Assembly (NCBI RefSeq): GCF_005937185.1
Contig: NZ_VCNI01000001.1
Location: forward strand, 1,608,657 to 1,672,656
Length of the DNA stretch: 64,000 nt
Source: Flagellimonas algicola
GTDB lineage: Bacteria > Bacteroidota > Bacteroidia > Flavobacteriales > Flavobacteriaceae
Direction of reading: 5' to 3'
A model generated the notes under the pieces. It saw only the letters and a program-made list of their open reading frames with translations, did no database searches and had not been told where the DNA came from. Positions 55,940-64,000 of the stretch are shown in pieces (within the stretch, counting starts at the first letter, position 1; each line of letters starts with the position of its first letter). The position numbers were made by a program, and so were the translations under genes.

Positions 55940-57235
55940 TTAGTTTTGTTCCCATTTCCTGTTCTGTTTGAGAATCCGTTCTTTTTGTTCACTGGTTAAA
56001 CCATGTGTATAATGAAACTCAGGACTATATTTATAACCATGTTCCTTCATTTTGTCATCATGTATATCCAAGCTCAAGTCGCAATCAAAGCGGGTCAATA
56101 TTGAATGATTTCTATTCCAATCATTAGCGGCATTTGTAAAGTGGGAAATCCCCCAAGTAATGCCCCTGCCATCTTTGGTATCGGTAAATGCATCAGGAAC
56201 GAATGGCCCACCAGCAACGGGCAGTAATTCGGTAATGGACGCAATCTCAAAATTTACCCAGTCTTTGGCATATTGAATGGTGTTATGCTCCTGACCGTCA
56301 CGCTGTACAATTGCCGCCACACCTTCTTTAAATGGGAAAAGCGTGGTTTCGTGCCCCGAATTAATTATCGGATTGAGCGGGTGTTTCTCAAAAGGGCCCA
56401 ATGGATTTTCTGCAATGGCCAAACCCTGCATCCGGATTTTCGAAGGTTTCAGTTCAGGACGTTCGTCAAAATCACTTTTGTAATACAAGTAGATTTTACC
56501 TTCATGAACCAAAGGATAGGGGTCGTGAATGGAATACTGGTCCCAAGAACCCTCAGGGCCGTTTGGAATTACCACCTTGTTGGCCGATGTCCATGGACCA
56601 TCGGGTGAATCGGCATAGGAAACTGCCACTGGACAGAAATCACCCCTTAAACCGCTAGCTTCCATAAAAGCTTGATAGTATAAGTAATATTTGCCTTTCC
56701 ATTTCAAGATGTCGGTAGTGGTCACTGAACGCCAACCCGGTTCTGGCTTTGGCGGACGTGGAACGGCCACACCTTGTTCCTTCCATGTAAAACCATCTTC
56801 AGAGGTAGCATACCAAATTTCAGCTAAATCCCAATCGGCTGATGGAATCGTATCGTTGGCTTCCTTTGCTCTATGCATTCCCACAGCTTTCACAGGTGTA
56901 TTGCGGTAGGTGTACCACACGTAGTACTTTCCATTTTCAAAAATCACTTTTGACGGATCGCGACGTGTTAAGGTGCCATCCCCGTTGTTATATTCAAAAC
57001 CTCTAAGCTCGGTATATTTAAATTGTGTGTAGAGCTCATTTTGTTCTGGGCGAAGTGACATATAGGCGTCGTAATTTCTTTCTACGGCCGCGCTTAAAGA
57101 TCGGTTTGGTTTTTCTTGTGGTGCCAAGAATGGAAAGTCTTCTTGTGATGTTGTTTCAAGGGTCTTTTTTGTTTCGCAACCAAAGGTTGATGTTATCGCA
57201 AGACCAAGTATTATTATTTTTTTAATTGGTTTCAT
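55940..57235 (-). CDS. GH117-family glycoside hydrolase of a second clade
   Basis: A 431-residue five-bladed beta-propeller lipoprotein (Cys20, TSTFGC). ATG at 57235 is preferred over an adjacent TTG. The GH117 dimerisation motif SxAxxR is present at 48-53 (SAAVER). Candidate active-site residues match the other GH117 protein: Asp93 (RRDPS), Asp238 (IHDP) and His295 (NSGHE). Yet the sequence around them differs strongly from the clade A-like protein at 10601-11830, so the sugar removed may differ. The gene lies only 5 bases after the GH2 gene, mirroring the GH2/GH117 pairing of the left operon. Specificity unknown; family call good. Confidence 0.82.
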   Translation of the reverse strand: MKPIKKIIILGLAITSTFGCETKKTLETTSQEDFPFLAPQEKPNRSLSAAVERNYDAYMSLRPEQNELYTQFKYTELRGFEYNNGDGTLTRRDPSKVIFENGKYYVWYTYRNTPVKAVGMHRAKEANDTIPSADWDLAEIWYATSEDGFTWKEQGVAVPRPPKPEPGWRSVTTTDILKWKGKYYLYYQAFMEASGLRGDFCPVAVSYADSPDGPWTSANKVVIPNGPEGSWDQYSIHDPYPLVHEGKIYLYYKSDFDERPELKPSKIRMQGLAIAENPLGPFEKHPLNPIINSGHETTLFPFKEGVAAIVQRDGQEHNTIQYAKDWVNFEIASITELLPVAGGPFVPDAFTDTKDGRGITWGISHFTNAANDWNRNHSILTRFDCDLSLDIHDDKMKEHGYKYSPEFHYTHGLTSEQKERILKQNRKWEQN

Positions 57236-57240
57236 CAAAT

Positions 57241-60072
57241 TTAGAATTCGAAGGTTAAGTTGATTGTGATAGGATCATCATCATTTCCAAAATAGTTTTC
57301 GGAATTACCTTGCGGCCCCATTTTATCCCCTAACTGAAACTTAGTGCCAATTGGAGGTATATTTTTTACAAATGAAATATCACCTTCCGGAAAATCTACC
57401 GAAACTCTGTGATTAGGGTCTTCTTTAGGCTGTTGAGGTGTGAGCATTCGTAAAAAGGTATTCCCCGAATTGCAATACAACGTAAATCCATTGTTGCTTT
57501 TCCCTTTTACTTTTACCCAATACAAGCTAGAGTAAAAGCCCTTGAATTCAGGGTATACAAACCCCGATTCTCCAGTAACGGTATTGTTGAAATCATTTTC
57601 CCAGACCTTAAATTGCGTTCCTTTCATTCGGTTCCTCCATACGCGATACGGGCCATCGCCCAACCATTTCATCCCTTCAACTTCTTCCTCAGGAAACGAA
57701 AAAGTAATTCCCTTAAAGCCTTTAACTATTTTCTTGCCTTTTATTTCTACATGTAAATCGAGCAAACCATTAGGGTAAACCGTCCATTTTATCATATCCG
57801 AACTAAATTCCTTGTGCGATGCCCAATTTGGTGACTTATCTGTCATTTCAAATACAGTGATGATCTCCACCTTATTATCCAAAGTTTTAATATCAATCGA
57901 TTCAATTTTATCCTTGTGGTCAAAAATTATGGGCCCGTTACTTAATGGAATTTCTTTGCCTTTTTTCGCTACCTTTTTTAACAAGCCTGACGTTGTAGAA
58001 AATGCATATAACATGTCATTTGTTTCAACCAAAAAAAGACCGTCTTTGGTTTTGGTGATGATCTGCTTGCTTCCTACATCTCTAAACGACCTACTATTTA
58101 TCTGTTTGGGAGTTTTCACAGGATAACTCCATGTAAATATTTCATTCCCTCCCAGGTCTTTCGCATTTAAATATAGCGCATCCGCTGCCTGCCAATTTGA
58201 AGGTTTATCAATTTTAAACGTGCCTTTTTCACTTGGTTCCAAAGCTGGTAATTCAACTATATGTTCTGAAAGTATTTTGACAGCATTGGTTCCTTTGGGG
58301 CCATCAAATTGAACCCATTTAGCGGTCAGTTTGCATTCATTCAAATTGGTATAGTGATATCTGTTTTCTACTCTGAAAACTCCATTAAAACTTGGCTTAA
58401 TAACACGATCTTCAATATAAATGGGAGACCAAACTTCCTTAATTGTAAAATAACTAGCTTCTTTTTCACCATAGGGACCTACAATTCCATCTGCTGCGTG
58501 ATTCCCATCGGTATCAAGAATTCCGTTTTTATCTGTGCGCACGACGGCCTCATCGGCAAAATCCCATAAGAACCCCCCTGCTGATAAAGGCATATTCCAC
58601 ATTTGCTTCCAATAGTCATCCAACCCCGCTCCATGACCCCCATCATATAAACCGTGCAAGAATTCTGTTGGAAAATATATTTTGTCCCTTGCATAGGTAT
58701 CATAGGCAAAAATGTGGTAACTGGGGTAATGCATTGTGTTGGTTTTATTGAATATGTTCCAAGGATGGATTACTTCTCTATTTTGAATATCCCAAAGGGC
58801 ATAATCATCGTCCAATTCGGTGTTCCAGCCGGTTTCATTGCCATTTGCCCAAAGTAAAATAGAAGGGTGATTTACATCACGCACTACCGTTTCTTTCACA
58901 ATTTTTTCACCAACTTCGGTTTCCAAATGTGGAGAATGCCACGTACAGACTTCATTTATAACAAATAAACCTAAAGAATCGCAGGCGTTTAAAAAGTGAA
59001 CATCCGGCGGGTAGTGTGACATACGAACCGCATTCATATTCATGTCCTTCATCATTTTAATATGTGCAATGCTCAATGATTTTGATGTTGTACGCCCAGA
59101 TGATGGATAAAATGAATGACGATTTACACCTTTAAACTTAATCCGCTTACCATTCACATAAATTCCATCTCCTTCTAAAACCTCAACAGTTCTGAAGCCA
59201 ATTTTTTCATTTGTTCTATGTAAAACTTCATTCTTTTTATTAAGAATTTCAAAACTTAACGTGTATAGATTCGGCTTTTCGGGATTCCAAGTTTTCACAT
59301 TGTCCGCGGTGGTTGAAACGCTCCACTTCCCTTTAGCCTTTGAAATAACATCAATTTTCAAATCTTGGATTTTAGTACCATTTACATCGGATAGGAAAAG
59401 ATTCACCGAGGTTGCTTTTTTTGATGTTGTAAAAATTTCAGCATTGATTTGTCCGTCCGCTTTCGCATCCACGGCAACTCGTTCTATATGTTCTTTTGGG
59501 AGAACTTGTAGGTAAACAGGTCTAAATATTCCGCCGAAAATCCAAAAATCAGCATTGCGCTCTGCATGGTTGATCGATTCATTGGCAGAAACCTTGTTTA
59601 CTTTTACCTCCAATAAATTTTCCTCACCATAGTTGAGCAGATCGGTGATAGCATATTTAAATTCGTAAAAAGCGCCTTGGTGAATTTCCCCGGCCAGTTT
59701 ACCATTTATTTTAACCTCTGCATCGGTCATTACGCCTTCAAACACAAGTTTTATTTCTTTATTCTTCCATTCTAGTGGAGCCCTAAATTGATGTTTATAA
59801 AGACCATATTCACTATATACCTCTTTTCCAAAACGTTTATCGTGACCATAATTGTAATTCCCAAAGCCCTGTAACTCCCAACAAGAAGGCACCCCGATTT
59901 TAGTCCATTTTTCACTTTTCATTCCTCCTGAAATGTAAAAATCCCATTCGACCATATTATCCTTGTCCGTACCGGAAAGGTATTGTCTTTGAGTTTCTAC
60001 CGATTGTGCATTAATGGTGGCGTAAAGTGACGAAATCACGAAAAGCAGAAATAGTATCGATTTATTGCCCAT
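57241..60072 (-). CDS. GH2 beta-galactosidase (LacZ-type), secreted
   Basis: A 943-residue exported enzyme with signal peptide (1-22, cut near INAQ). Domain order: jelly roll (about 40-190), Ig-like (about 195-297), TIM barrel (about 300-590), further beta domains and a C-terminal Bgal_small_N-like domain (about 680-930) with WLGDGPYRVWRNR. Acid/base is Glu413 in ANGNETGW and nucleophile Glu470 in IYFPTEFLHG. The small-chain domain separates it from the shorter GH2 at 11839-14361. It probably removes beta-linked galactose from the ends of galactan oligosaccharides, next to GH117-like and sulfatase genes. The start lies 75 bases after the Gfo/Idh/MocA gene. Confidence 0.9.
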   Translation of the reverse strand: MGNKSILFLLFVISSLYATINAQSVETQRQYLSGTDKDNMVEWDFYISGGMKSEKWTKIGVPSCWELQGFGNYNYGHDKRFGKEVYSEYGLYKHQFRAPLEWKNKEIKLVFEGVMTDAEVKINGKLAGEIHQGAFYEFKYAITDLLNYGEENLLEVKVNKVSANESINHAERNADFWIFGGIFRPVYLQVLPKEHIERVAVDAKADGQINAEIFTTSKKATSVNLFLSDVNGTKIQDLKIDVISKAKGKWSVSTTADNVKTWNPEKPNLYTLSFEILNKKNEVLHRTNEKIGFRTVEVLEGDGIYVNGKRIKFKGVNRHSFYPSSGRTTSKSLSIAHIKMMKDMNMNAVRMSHYPPDVHFLNACDSLGLFVINEVCTWHSPHLETEVGEKIVKETVVRDVNHPSILLWANGNETGWNTELDDDYALWDIQNREVIHPWNIFNKTNTMHYPSYHIFAYDTYARDKIYFPTEFLHGLYDGGHGAGLDDYWKQMWNMPLSAGGFLWDFADEAVVRTDKNGILDTDGNHAADGIVGPYGEKEASYFTIKEVWSPIYIEDRVIKPSFNGVFRVENRYHYTNLNECKLTAKWVQFDGPKGTNAVKILSEHIVELPALEPSEKGTFKIDKPSNWQAADALYLNAKDLGGNEIFTWSYPVKTPKQINSRSFRDVGSKQIITKTKDGLFLVETNDMLYAFSTTSGLLKKVAKKGKEIPLSNGPIIFDHKDKIESIDIKTLDNKVEIITVFEMTDKSPNWASHKEFSSDMIKWTVYPNGLLDLHVEIKGKKIVKGFKGITFSFPEEEVEGMKWLGDGPYRVWRNRMKGTQFKVWENDFNNTVTGESGFVYPEFKGFYSSLYWVKVKGKSNNGFTLYCNSGNTFLRMLTPQQPKEDPNHRVSVDFPEGDISFVKNIPPIGTKFQLGDKMGPQGNSENYFGNDDDPITINLTFEF

Positions 60073-60147
60073 AATTGTATTTTCAAATTGTGAATCTCAC
60101 GATCCATGTCCCAAAATGCATAGTAATTTGGATTGGATCTTTTACCT

Positions 60148-61503
60148 CTACCACAGGTCCTCACCATATTCCCATCCCCTACGAACCGGCTCCTTGATGT
60201 AGGCGTTCAACTCAGGACGGTTGGTTATTCGCATATTCTTTGCATCCCATTCAATTTTACCTCCAAAACGCTGTGCAAGGACTCCGATAAGTGCCACTTC
60301 TGTCATCGGGGCAGCGTAATCGAAATTTGAACCAGGTTCGGGCCCACCATTTTTGATGGCATTGACCCATTCCTTATGGGGTCCCATTTCGACTCGAGGA
60401 TATTTCTCTTTTATGATTACATTTTCTTTGAAAATCTCATCAGATTTCCTGGTAGCAAGTCTAGGGTTGTTGGAACGTTCATCCAAAAAGGCATTTTGTT
60501 TGTCTCCATACCAAAAAGAGCCACTTTTGCGTTCCTCCATATCCCATTCTTCAGGTTGCTTAAGACTTGGACCTCCATTGGCAATACCGTCATACCAGTA
60601 CATCGAACAAGGGGCTTTATTCCCACGGACGGGAAAATCCCATCGAACAACAGAGTAATCCGGTAACATACCTTCCATCGAAGGGCCACGTTCCACACAT
60701 TCAACAACCGTAGGCTCGTAGAGGTCCAAAATCCATACCGGACCATCCCCAATATGGCAAAACCAATCCCCCAATTGTCCCAAACCAAATTCATAGAACC
60801 CACGCCAAGAAAGTGGATGATAGATTTCGTTATAATTTGTCTTTTTATTTGGTCCAAGCCATAGTTTCCAGTTCACCTCTTTAGGAACTCGCTGTTTTTT
60901 AGGCGGAATTTGAGATGGTCGAGCAAAATATTTACTCTCAAATTTTGGTCCTGGATGGCCCATATGCACTTCCCTGACTTGTCCGAACATATCGGCTTCG
61001 TACCATTCGCGCATAGCACGTATGCCGTCATATGTGTGACCTTGATTACCCATGTTGGTCACTACTTTGTATCTATCTTTGGCTTTTTTAAGGGTACGGG
61101 CCTGCCAAATATTATGTGTTAATGGTTTTTGGGTGAATACGTGCTTTCCCCGTTGCATAGCGTCCATGGTTGCCACAAAATGCGTATGATCCGGAGTGTT
61201 CACGCAAACGGCATCAATATCCTTTCCCATTTTATCAAGCATGACCCTGAAGTCATTAAAGGCTGGTGTTCCTGCCATATGAGCCGGGAATTGGCGACTA
61301 TCTATATCGCAGAGGGCTACAATATTTTCATTTTCGAATCCTTTGTATGCTTGGGCAGCTATACCGCCTGCACCGATTAGGGCAATATTCAACTTGCTAT
61401 TTGCCGATACGCCAGGTTTCCCAATTGAAAAATTGGGTAGTAAGAATGCAGCAGCAGCAGCTGAAGAGCTTTTTTTGACGAAAGAACGACGAGATGTTTT
61501 CAT
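60148..61503 (-). CDS. Tat-exported Gfo/Idh/MocA-family oxidoreductase
   Basis: A 451-residue protein with a twin-arginine signal (SRRSFVKK at 4-11, followed by an alanine-rich stretch), so it is exported folded, likely with bound NAD(H). The Rossmann motif IALIGAGGIAAQA is near residue 40. The usual EKP motif is replaced by QKP (TQKPLTHN near 138), as in some exported members of the family. Length and the DxxxH-like segment GQLGDWFCHIGDGP fit the family. Such enzymes oxidise or epimerise sugars, and some act as NAD-dependent glycosidases (GH109 type). Substrate unknown; encoded with a small secreted protein and the propeller/Dabb protein. Confidence 0.85.
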   Translation of the reverse strand: MKTSRRSFVKKSSSAAAAAFLLPNFSIGKPGVSANSKLNIALIGAGGIAAQAYKGFENENIVALCDIDSRQFPAHMAGTPAFNDFRVMLDKMGKDIDAVCVNTPDHTHFVATMDAMQRGKHVFTQKPLTHNIWQARTLKKAKDRYKVVTNMGNQGHTYDGIRAMREWYEADMFGQVREVHMGHPGPKFESKYFARPSQIPPKKQRVPKEVNWKLWLGPNKKTNYNEIYHPLSWRGFYEFGLGQLGDWFCHIGDGPVWILDLYEPTVVECVERGPSMEGMLPDYSVVRWDFPVRGNKAPCSMYWYDGIANGGPSLKQPEEWDMEERKSGSFWYGDKQNAFLDERSNNPRLATRKSDEIFKENVIIKEKYPRVEMGPHKEWVNAIKNGGPEPGSNFDYAAPMTEVALIGVLAQRFGGKIEWDAKNMRITNRPELNAYIKEPVRRGWEYGEDLW

Positions 61504-61536
61504 ATTTTAAGTTTTTCAGTGCGTTTTATTAATTTT

Positions 61537-61755
61537 TTAATCAGGGGTATTTAAAAAGGTGATGATGTATTGAAATCCCTTTTTTACCAAATGGTCTACA
61601 CTAGGTATTTCAGCATATGGATTGCTGTAGCATTCCGATATAGCTGCACTATTATCTTCTCTCGTTAACCTAGAAATATTGGATTGTTGAGCGAATCCAT
61701 TGCTAACAATGAATACATTGATTAGGGTTAAAAAAACAAGACTCACCGTCTTCAT
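61537..61755 (-). CDS. Small secreted protein of unknown function
   Basis: A 72-residue frame beginning with a clear signal peptide (hydrophobic VSLVFLTLINVFIV, cut near GFAQ), leaving about 50 residues with one cysteine. It has an ATG start and lies in an operon, 89 bases after the propeller/Dabb gene and 33 bases before the Gfo/Idh/MocA gene. I do not recognise a family. It may be a real small periplasmic protein or the remnant of a larger gene; the signal peptide argues for the former. Confidence 0.5.
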   Translation of the reverse strand: MKTVSLVFLTLINVFIVSNGFAQQSNISRLTREDNSAAISECYSNPYAEIPSVDHLVKKGFQYIITFLNTPD

Positions 61756-61844
61756 AAATATTTCGTTTAAAAAGTAAATCGTAATGAGCTAATAGCATCC
61801 TTTTTACGATTAATTCCTAGCACATAATTGCTTCCTCGCCCGCA

Positions 61845-63368
61845 TTAATTATCGGTCCAATAATCCATAACAAAGACATCCTCTATAATTGGCCCTACTT
61901 TACTTACCAAATCTAAATGCGCTTTATGAAATAGATAAACTTCTCTAGCGTGCTCATCACTAAAGGTCAGGGTAAAGCCATGTGTAAATCCGTTGCTGTG
62001 TCCTTCTTCACTATCATTCAGTCCCCATTCCATTTTTGCAATCTCTGGAATTTCGTTCTTGAGATTTTCAAAAGCTTTTATAGCAACATTGATTTGTTGT
62101 TCCGTGGCATCCGCTTTGTATTTTAAATTTACTATATGCCTTAAAACTTTTCCATTTCTATTGATTTTAGGGGAGATCTTATAAGTCACCAACTTTTTTA
62201 GATCAAAACTGTTAGAACCGGCAATAAGAAAATCTTCACCAGCAATTTTATGAGACCTTAAACCATAGTAGATCGGAAATCCGGTTTCTAAATAATTTAT
62301 TGGAGTAAGAATTCCATTTTCATCCAGTCTACAAAGTTGAATGCTAGTATCGTCTCTTGTGCCTACGGCCAACACGGCTTCGTTGTTTTTCACATGAACA
62401 ATTTCAATCCTTGTTTGCCCTGATAGTTTGGTGCTTTCATCATCAAGCAAGATGGAATGAGGTGCCAAAGCGCCTTTATTATTTACTTTAAATACACTTA
62501 CACCGTCGCCATGGTAAACAAAGTCAGGTCTTTTAATAAAGCCGCTTCTGGTATAATATTTATGATGCCTATGACCTACAATAACATAATAATTTCCTCC
62601 CAATTTCACACCGGTTACGGGATAAGCTCCGGTGAGGTATCTGTCCGTTGTATTGTCTGAAATATTGTTGATATTCTTGAATTTACCATTTTCATAAACT
62701 CTAAAACTACTTATGCCATTATCTTGAAACCCTCCTGTATATAAAAAGGTCTTTCCATTGATTTTATGGGTAAACATGCCAATAATTCCATCAGTATGGA
62801 TTTTATCATTGTCTTTAACAGATTGCACATGGGTAAGTTTCCCATCATTATGTATTTTGAAACAACTCAGACCGGGTGTCTCTTCCAAGCCACCAACAAA
62901 AAGGTATGATGATTGTTTCATATGCACCACTTGCAAAGTAATTGCGACTCCAAGGTGCATTTCATCTGTATCCTCAATCATATAAGCACGTTCAAGAGAT
63001 CCATTGTCCAAAATTGTAAATACCTCAATTACATTTCCGAATTTGTTGGCTACAAATAGAAAATCCGTACCATTAATATTATCGGCGACCATACCTCGGG
63101 CCGGTCCTTTGTTTTTATATAGTTCATGACTGCTTATGGGGTTTAGCTTGCCATTTTTGTTTAAACTGTAAACATCTATATTTCCAGCACCCCCCGCGTA
63201 AACTACATGATTACCATCTTTTTCATAGCTTGTTACAGAAACCGTGTTGTTTCCAGATATATTTTTGAAGTCTTTTCGATACAGCATTAATTTGTTGGAA
63301 GCTTGCGCCAAACAAATGTGCGGTAGAAGTGATAGAATAATGAGCAAGTAACCTTTTATACCATTCAT
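61845..63368 (-). CDS. Secreted beta-propeller fused to a Dabb (stress-responsive A/B barrel) domain
   Basis: A 507-residue exported protein with a signal peptide (1-22). Residues about 30-400 form repeats of the kind seen in lactonase-like seven-bladed propellers, with recurring phrases such as IDVYSLNKNGKL, IEVFTILDNGSL, LSCFKIHNDGKL, ISSFRVYENGKF, VSVFKVNNKGAL and IQLCRLDENGIL. Residues 408-503 match the Dabb fold (VLRHIVNLKYKADAT, MEWGLNDSEEG, THGFTLTFSDEHAREVYLFH). Dabb domains are usually separate proteins of about 100 residues. The joined form suggests that the propeller brings a substrate or surface to the small barrel. No catalytic residues can be named. First gene of its small operon; function unknown. 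Confidence 0.75.
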   Translation of the reverse strand: MNGIKGYLLIILSLLPHICLAQASNKLMLYRKDFKNISGNNTVSVTSYEKDGNHVVYAGGAGNIDVYSLNKNGKLNPISSHELYKNKGPARGMVADNINGTDFLFVANKFGNVIEVFTILDNGSLERAYMIEDTDEMHLGVAITLQVVHMKQSSYLFVGGLEETPGLSCFKIHNDGKLTHVQSVKDNDKIHTDGIIGMFTHKINGKTFLYTGGFQDNGISSFRVYENGKFKNINNISDNTTDRYLTGAYPVTGVKLGGNYYVIVGHRHHKYYTRSGFIKRPDFVYHGDGVSVFKVNNKGALAPHSILLDDESTKLSGQTRIEIVHVKNNEAVLAVGTRDDTSIQLCRLDENGILTPINYLETGFPIYYGLRSHKIAGEDFLIAGSNSFDLKKLVTYKISPKINRNGKVLRHIVNLKYKADATEQQINVAIKAFENLKNEIPEIAKMEWGLNDSEEGHSNGFTHGFTLTFSDEHAREVYLFHKAHLDLVSKVGPIIEDVFVMDYWTDN

Positions 63369-63481
63369 AGTTTTTTATTTATATTGATGTTTTACCGCTA
63401 ACAAGAATATGCCAGTCTTGTTTTATGGCTTAAACCTCTTCGCTTCCAACAACGCATAACACCCAAATAGCACCATTTTTC

Positions 63482-64000
63482 TTATTGCAGGTAATCCGAG
63501 TATTTGTTGAAATAGGATTGCAATAGCTGCTTTTGGTCTTCTGACAATTTTTGTTTGTTCAAAAACCAATAGATTCTTCTGTTTAAAATTGAATAATCTT
63601 CTTCAAGCAAGGGAATCATTTTTTTTATGGCTTCGTCGGATGCGACGTTCTTCTTTTCAAGAATGGTAAGAAACAGATCGATTTCCTGATAATTTCTCGA
63701 AGCTGTAAGCTTCGCCAAAAACCCATTTAAATAAGCTGGTGGAGGAGAAATTCCATAACCCAGCATTGAATTCCATAACATGGTTCTTCTCTTTTTGGAT
63801 TCTGTTTCCAACAAGTTTTTAACGGCCTCAAAATAGAGCGCCGTGGGGGCTTCCTCGAGATAATTGAGCGCCTCTTTAAAAAAATGCTGCCCTATTTCCG
63901 ATTTCGACGCCTGTTCCGTTATCGCTTTAAGTACAGCATCAGCATAATGTTTGCGTTTGGTGAACTCCTGCAGAGCAAATTCTTGCGTTATTCGGTCAGG
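63482..64000 (-). CDS. C-terminal part of an unidentified protein (cut by window edge)
   Basis: The frame is open from the right edge to a stop at 63482, giving 172 visible C-terminal residues. They are almost wholly alpha-helical and charged, arranged as pairs of helices of about 30-40 residues (QHFFKEALNYLEEAPTALYF, YQEIDLFLTILEKKN, EEDYSILNRRIYWFLNKQ), like HEAT- or TPR-type repeats. The window cuts the N-terminal part, so the family cannot be told; a C-terminal helical region of an M1-type peptidase is one option. It lies 113 bases upstream of the propeller/Dabb gene. Confidence 0.6.
   Translation of the reverse strand, partial: PDRITQEFALQEFTKRKHYADAVLKAITEQASKSEIGQHFFKEALNYLEEAPTALYFEAVKNLLETESKKRRTMLWNSMLGYGISPPPAYLNGFLAKLTASRNYQEIDLFLTILEKKNVASDEAIKKMIPLLEEDYSILNRRIYWFLNKQKLSEDQKQLLQSYFNKYSDYLQ

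Noticed and set aside
60417..60857. Long frame (146 codons) inside the Gfo/Idh/MocA gene in another reading frame
   Set aside because: The main frame has a Tat signal, Rossmann motif and family pattern; the other frame is a shadow.
1..64000. CRISPR arrays, insertion sequences, tRNA/rRNA genes, prophage or defence genes
   Set aside because: No repeat-spacer pattern, transposase, integrase or RNA-gene pattern was seen; the island is wholly metabolic, regulatory and transport genes.

Overview
The window is a carbohydrate-use island of a marine Bacteroidota, most likely a Flavobacteriaceae member of the Zobellia/Maribacter type. The DNA is AT-rich, gene starts lack clear Shine-Dalgarno sequences, and there is a SusC/SusD pair, many lipoproteins, FG-GAP proteins and a TAnnTTTG-type promoter. 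The gene content points to breakdown of red-algal galactans: agar/porphyran on the left, and carrageenan plus methylated galactose in the middle and right. All genes except two (19667-20251 and 45233-46072) lie on the minus strand, so transcription mostly runs right to left.

Left part (14361 down to 1): a tight operon for agar-derived neoagarobiose. In order it holds a GH2 beta-galactosidase, a GH117 hydrolase, a medium-chain dehydrogenase, a KduD-like SDR, an aldehyde dehydrogenase, a cycloisomerase matching 3,6-anhydro-L-galactonate cycloisomerase, aldose 1-epimerase, a RhaT-like transporter, a second SDR, a DUF5060 glycosidase and a sodium/solute symporter cut by the window edge. Behind it (14503-19517) sit a membrane-spanning TPR/LuxR regulator and a large FG-GAP/UnbV lipoprotein, translationally coupled. 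Next come a small plus-strand protein resembling a dead GT51 domain (19667), a cytochrome c/FG-GAP lipoprotein (20257) and the SusCD pair (21985-26676). A nearly identical 19-bp double-CTAG motif stands upstream of both the GH2 operon and susC.

Middle part (27260-39310): a GntP permease, two S1 sulfatases, a GH78-like enzyme, 2-keto-3-deoxy-sugar kinase, KDPG-type aldolase, a second aldehyde dehydrogenase and a second cycloisomerase. The last four match the 3,6-anhydro-D-galactose (carrageenan) route. The only kinase and aldolase in the window are here, so the L-sugar branch on the left, ending at 2-keto-3-deoxygluconate, probably drains through them too.

P450 cassette (39472-46072): cytochrome P450, [2Fe-2S] ferredoxin, ferredoxin reductase, zinc alcohol dehydrogenase and an esterase, flanked by two related AraC regulators. 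This is the known layout for oxidative demethylation of 6-O-methyl-D-galactose, which yields galactose and formaldehyde.

Right part (46171-63368): sulfatase, GH42-related lipoprotein, MFS sugar porter, GH127, another sulfatase, GH117-like protein, GH2, a Tat-exported Gfo/Idh/MocA protein, a small secreted protein and a beta-propeller fused to a Dabb domain. The last gene (63482 onward) is cut by the right edge and not identified. No clear endo-agarase or endo-carrageenase (GH16, GH82 type) is visible; the enzymes here look like exo-acting trimming plus monosaccharide catabolism. I see no tRNA, rRNA, CRISPR array or insertion sequence.
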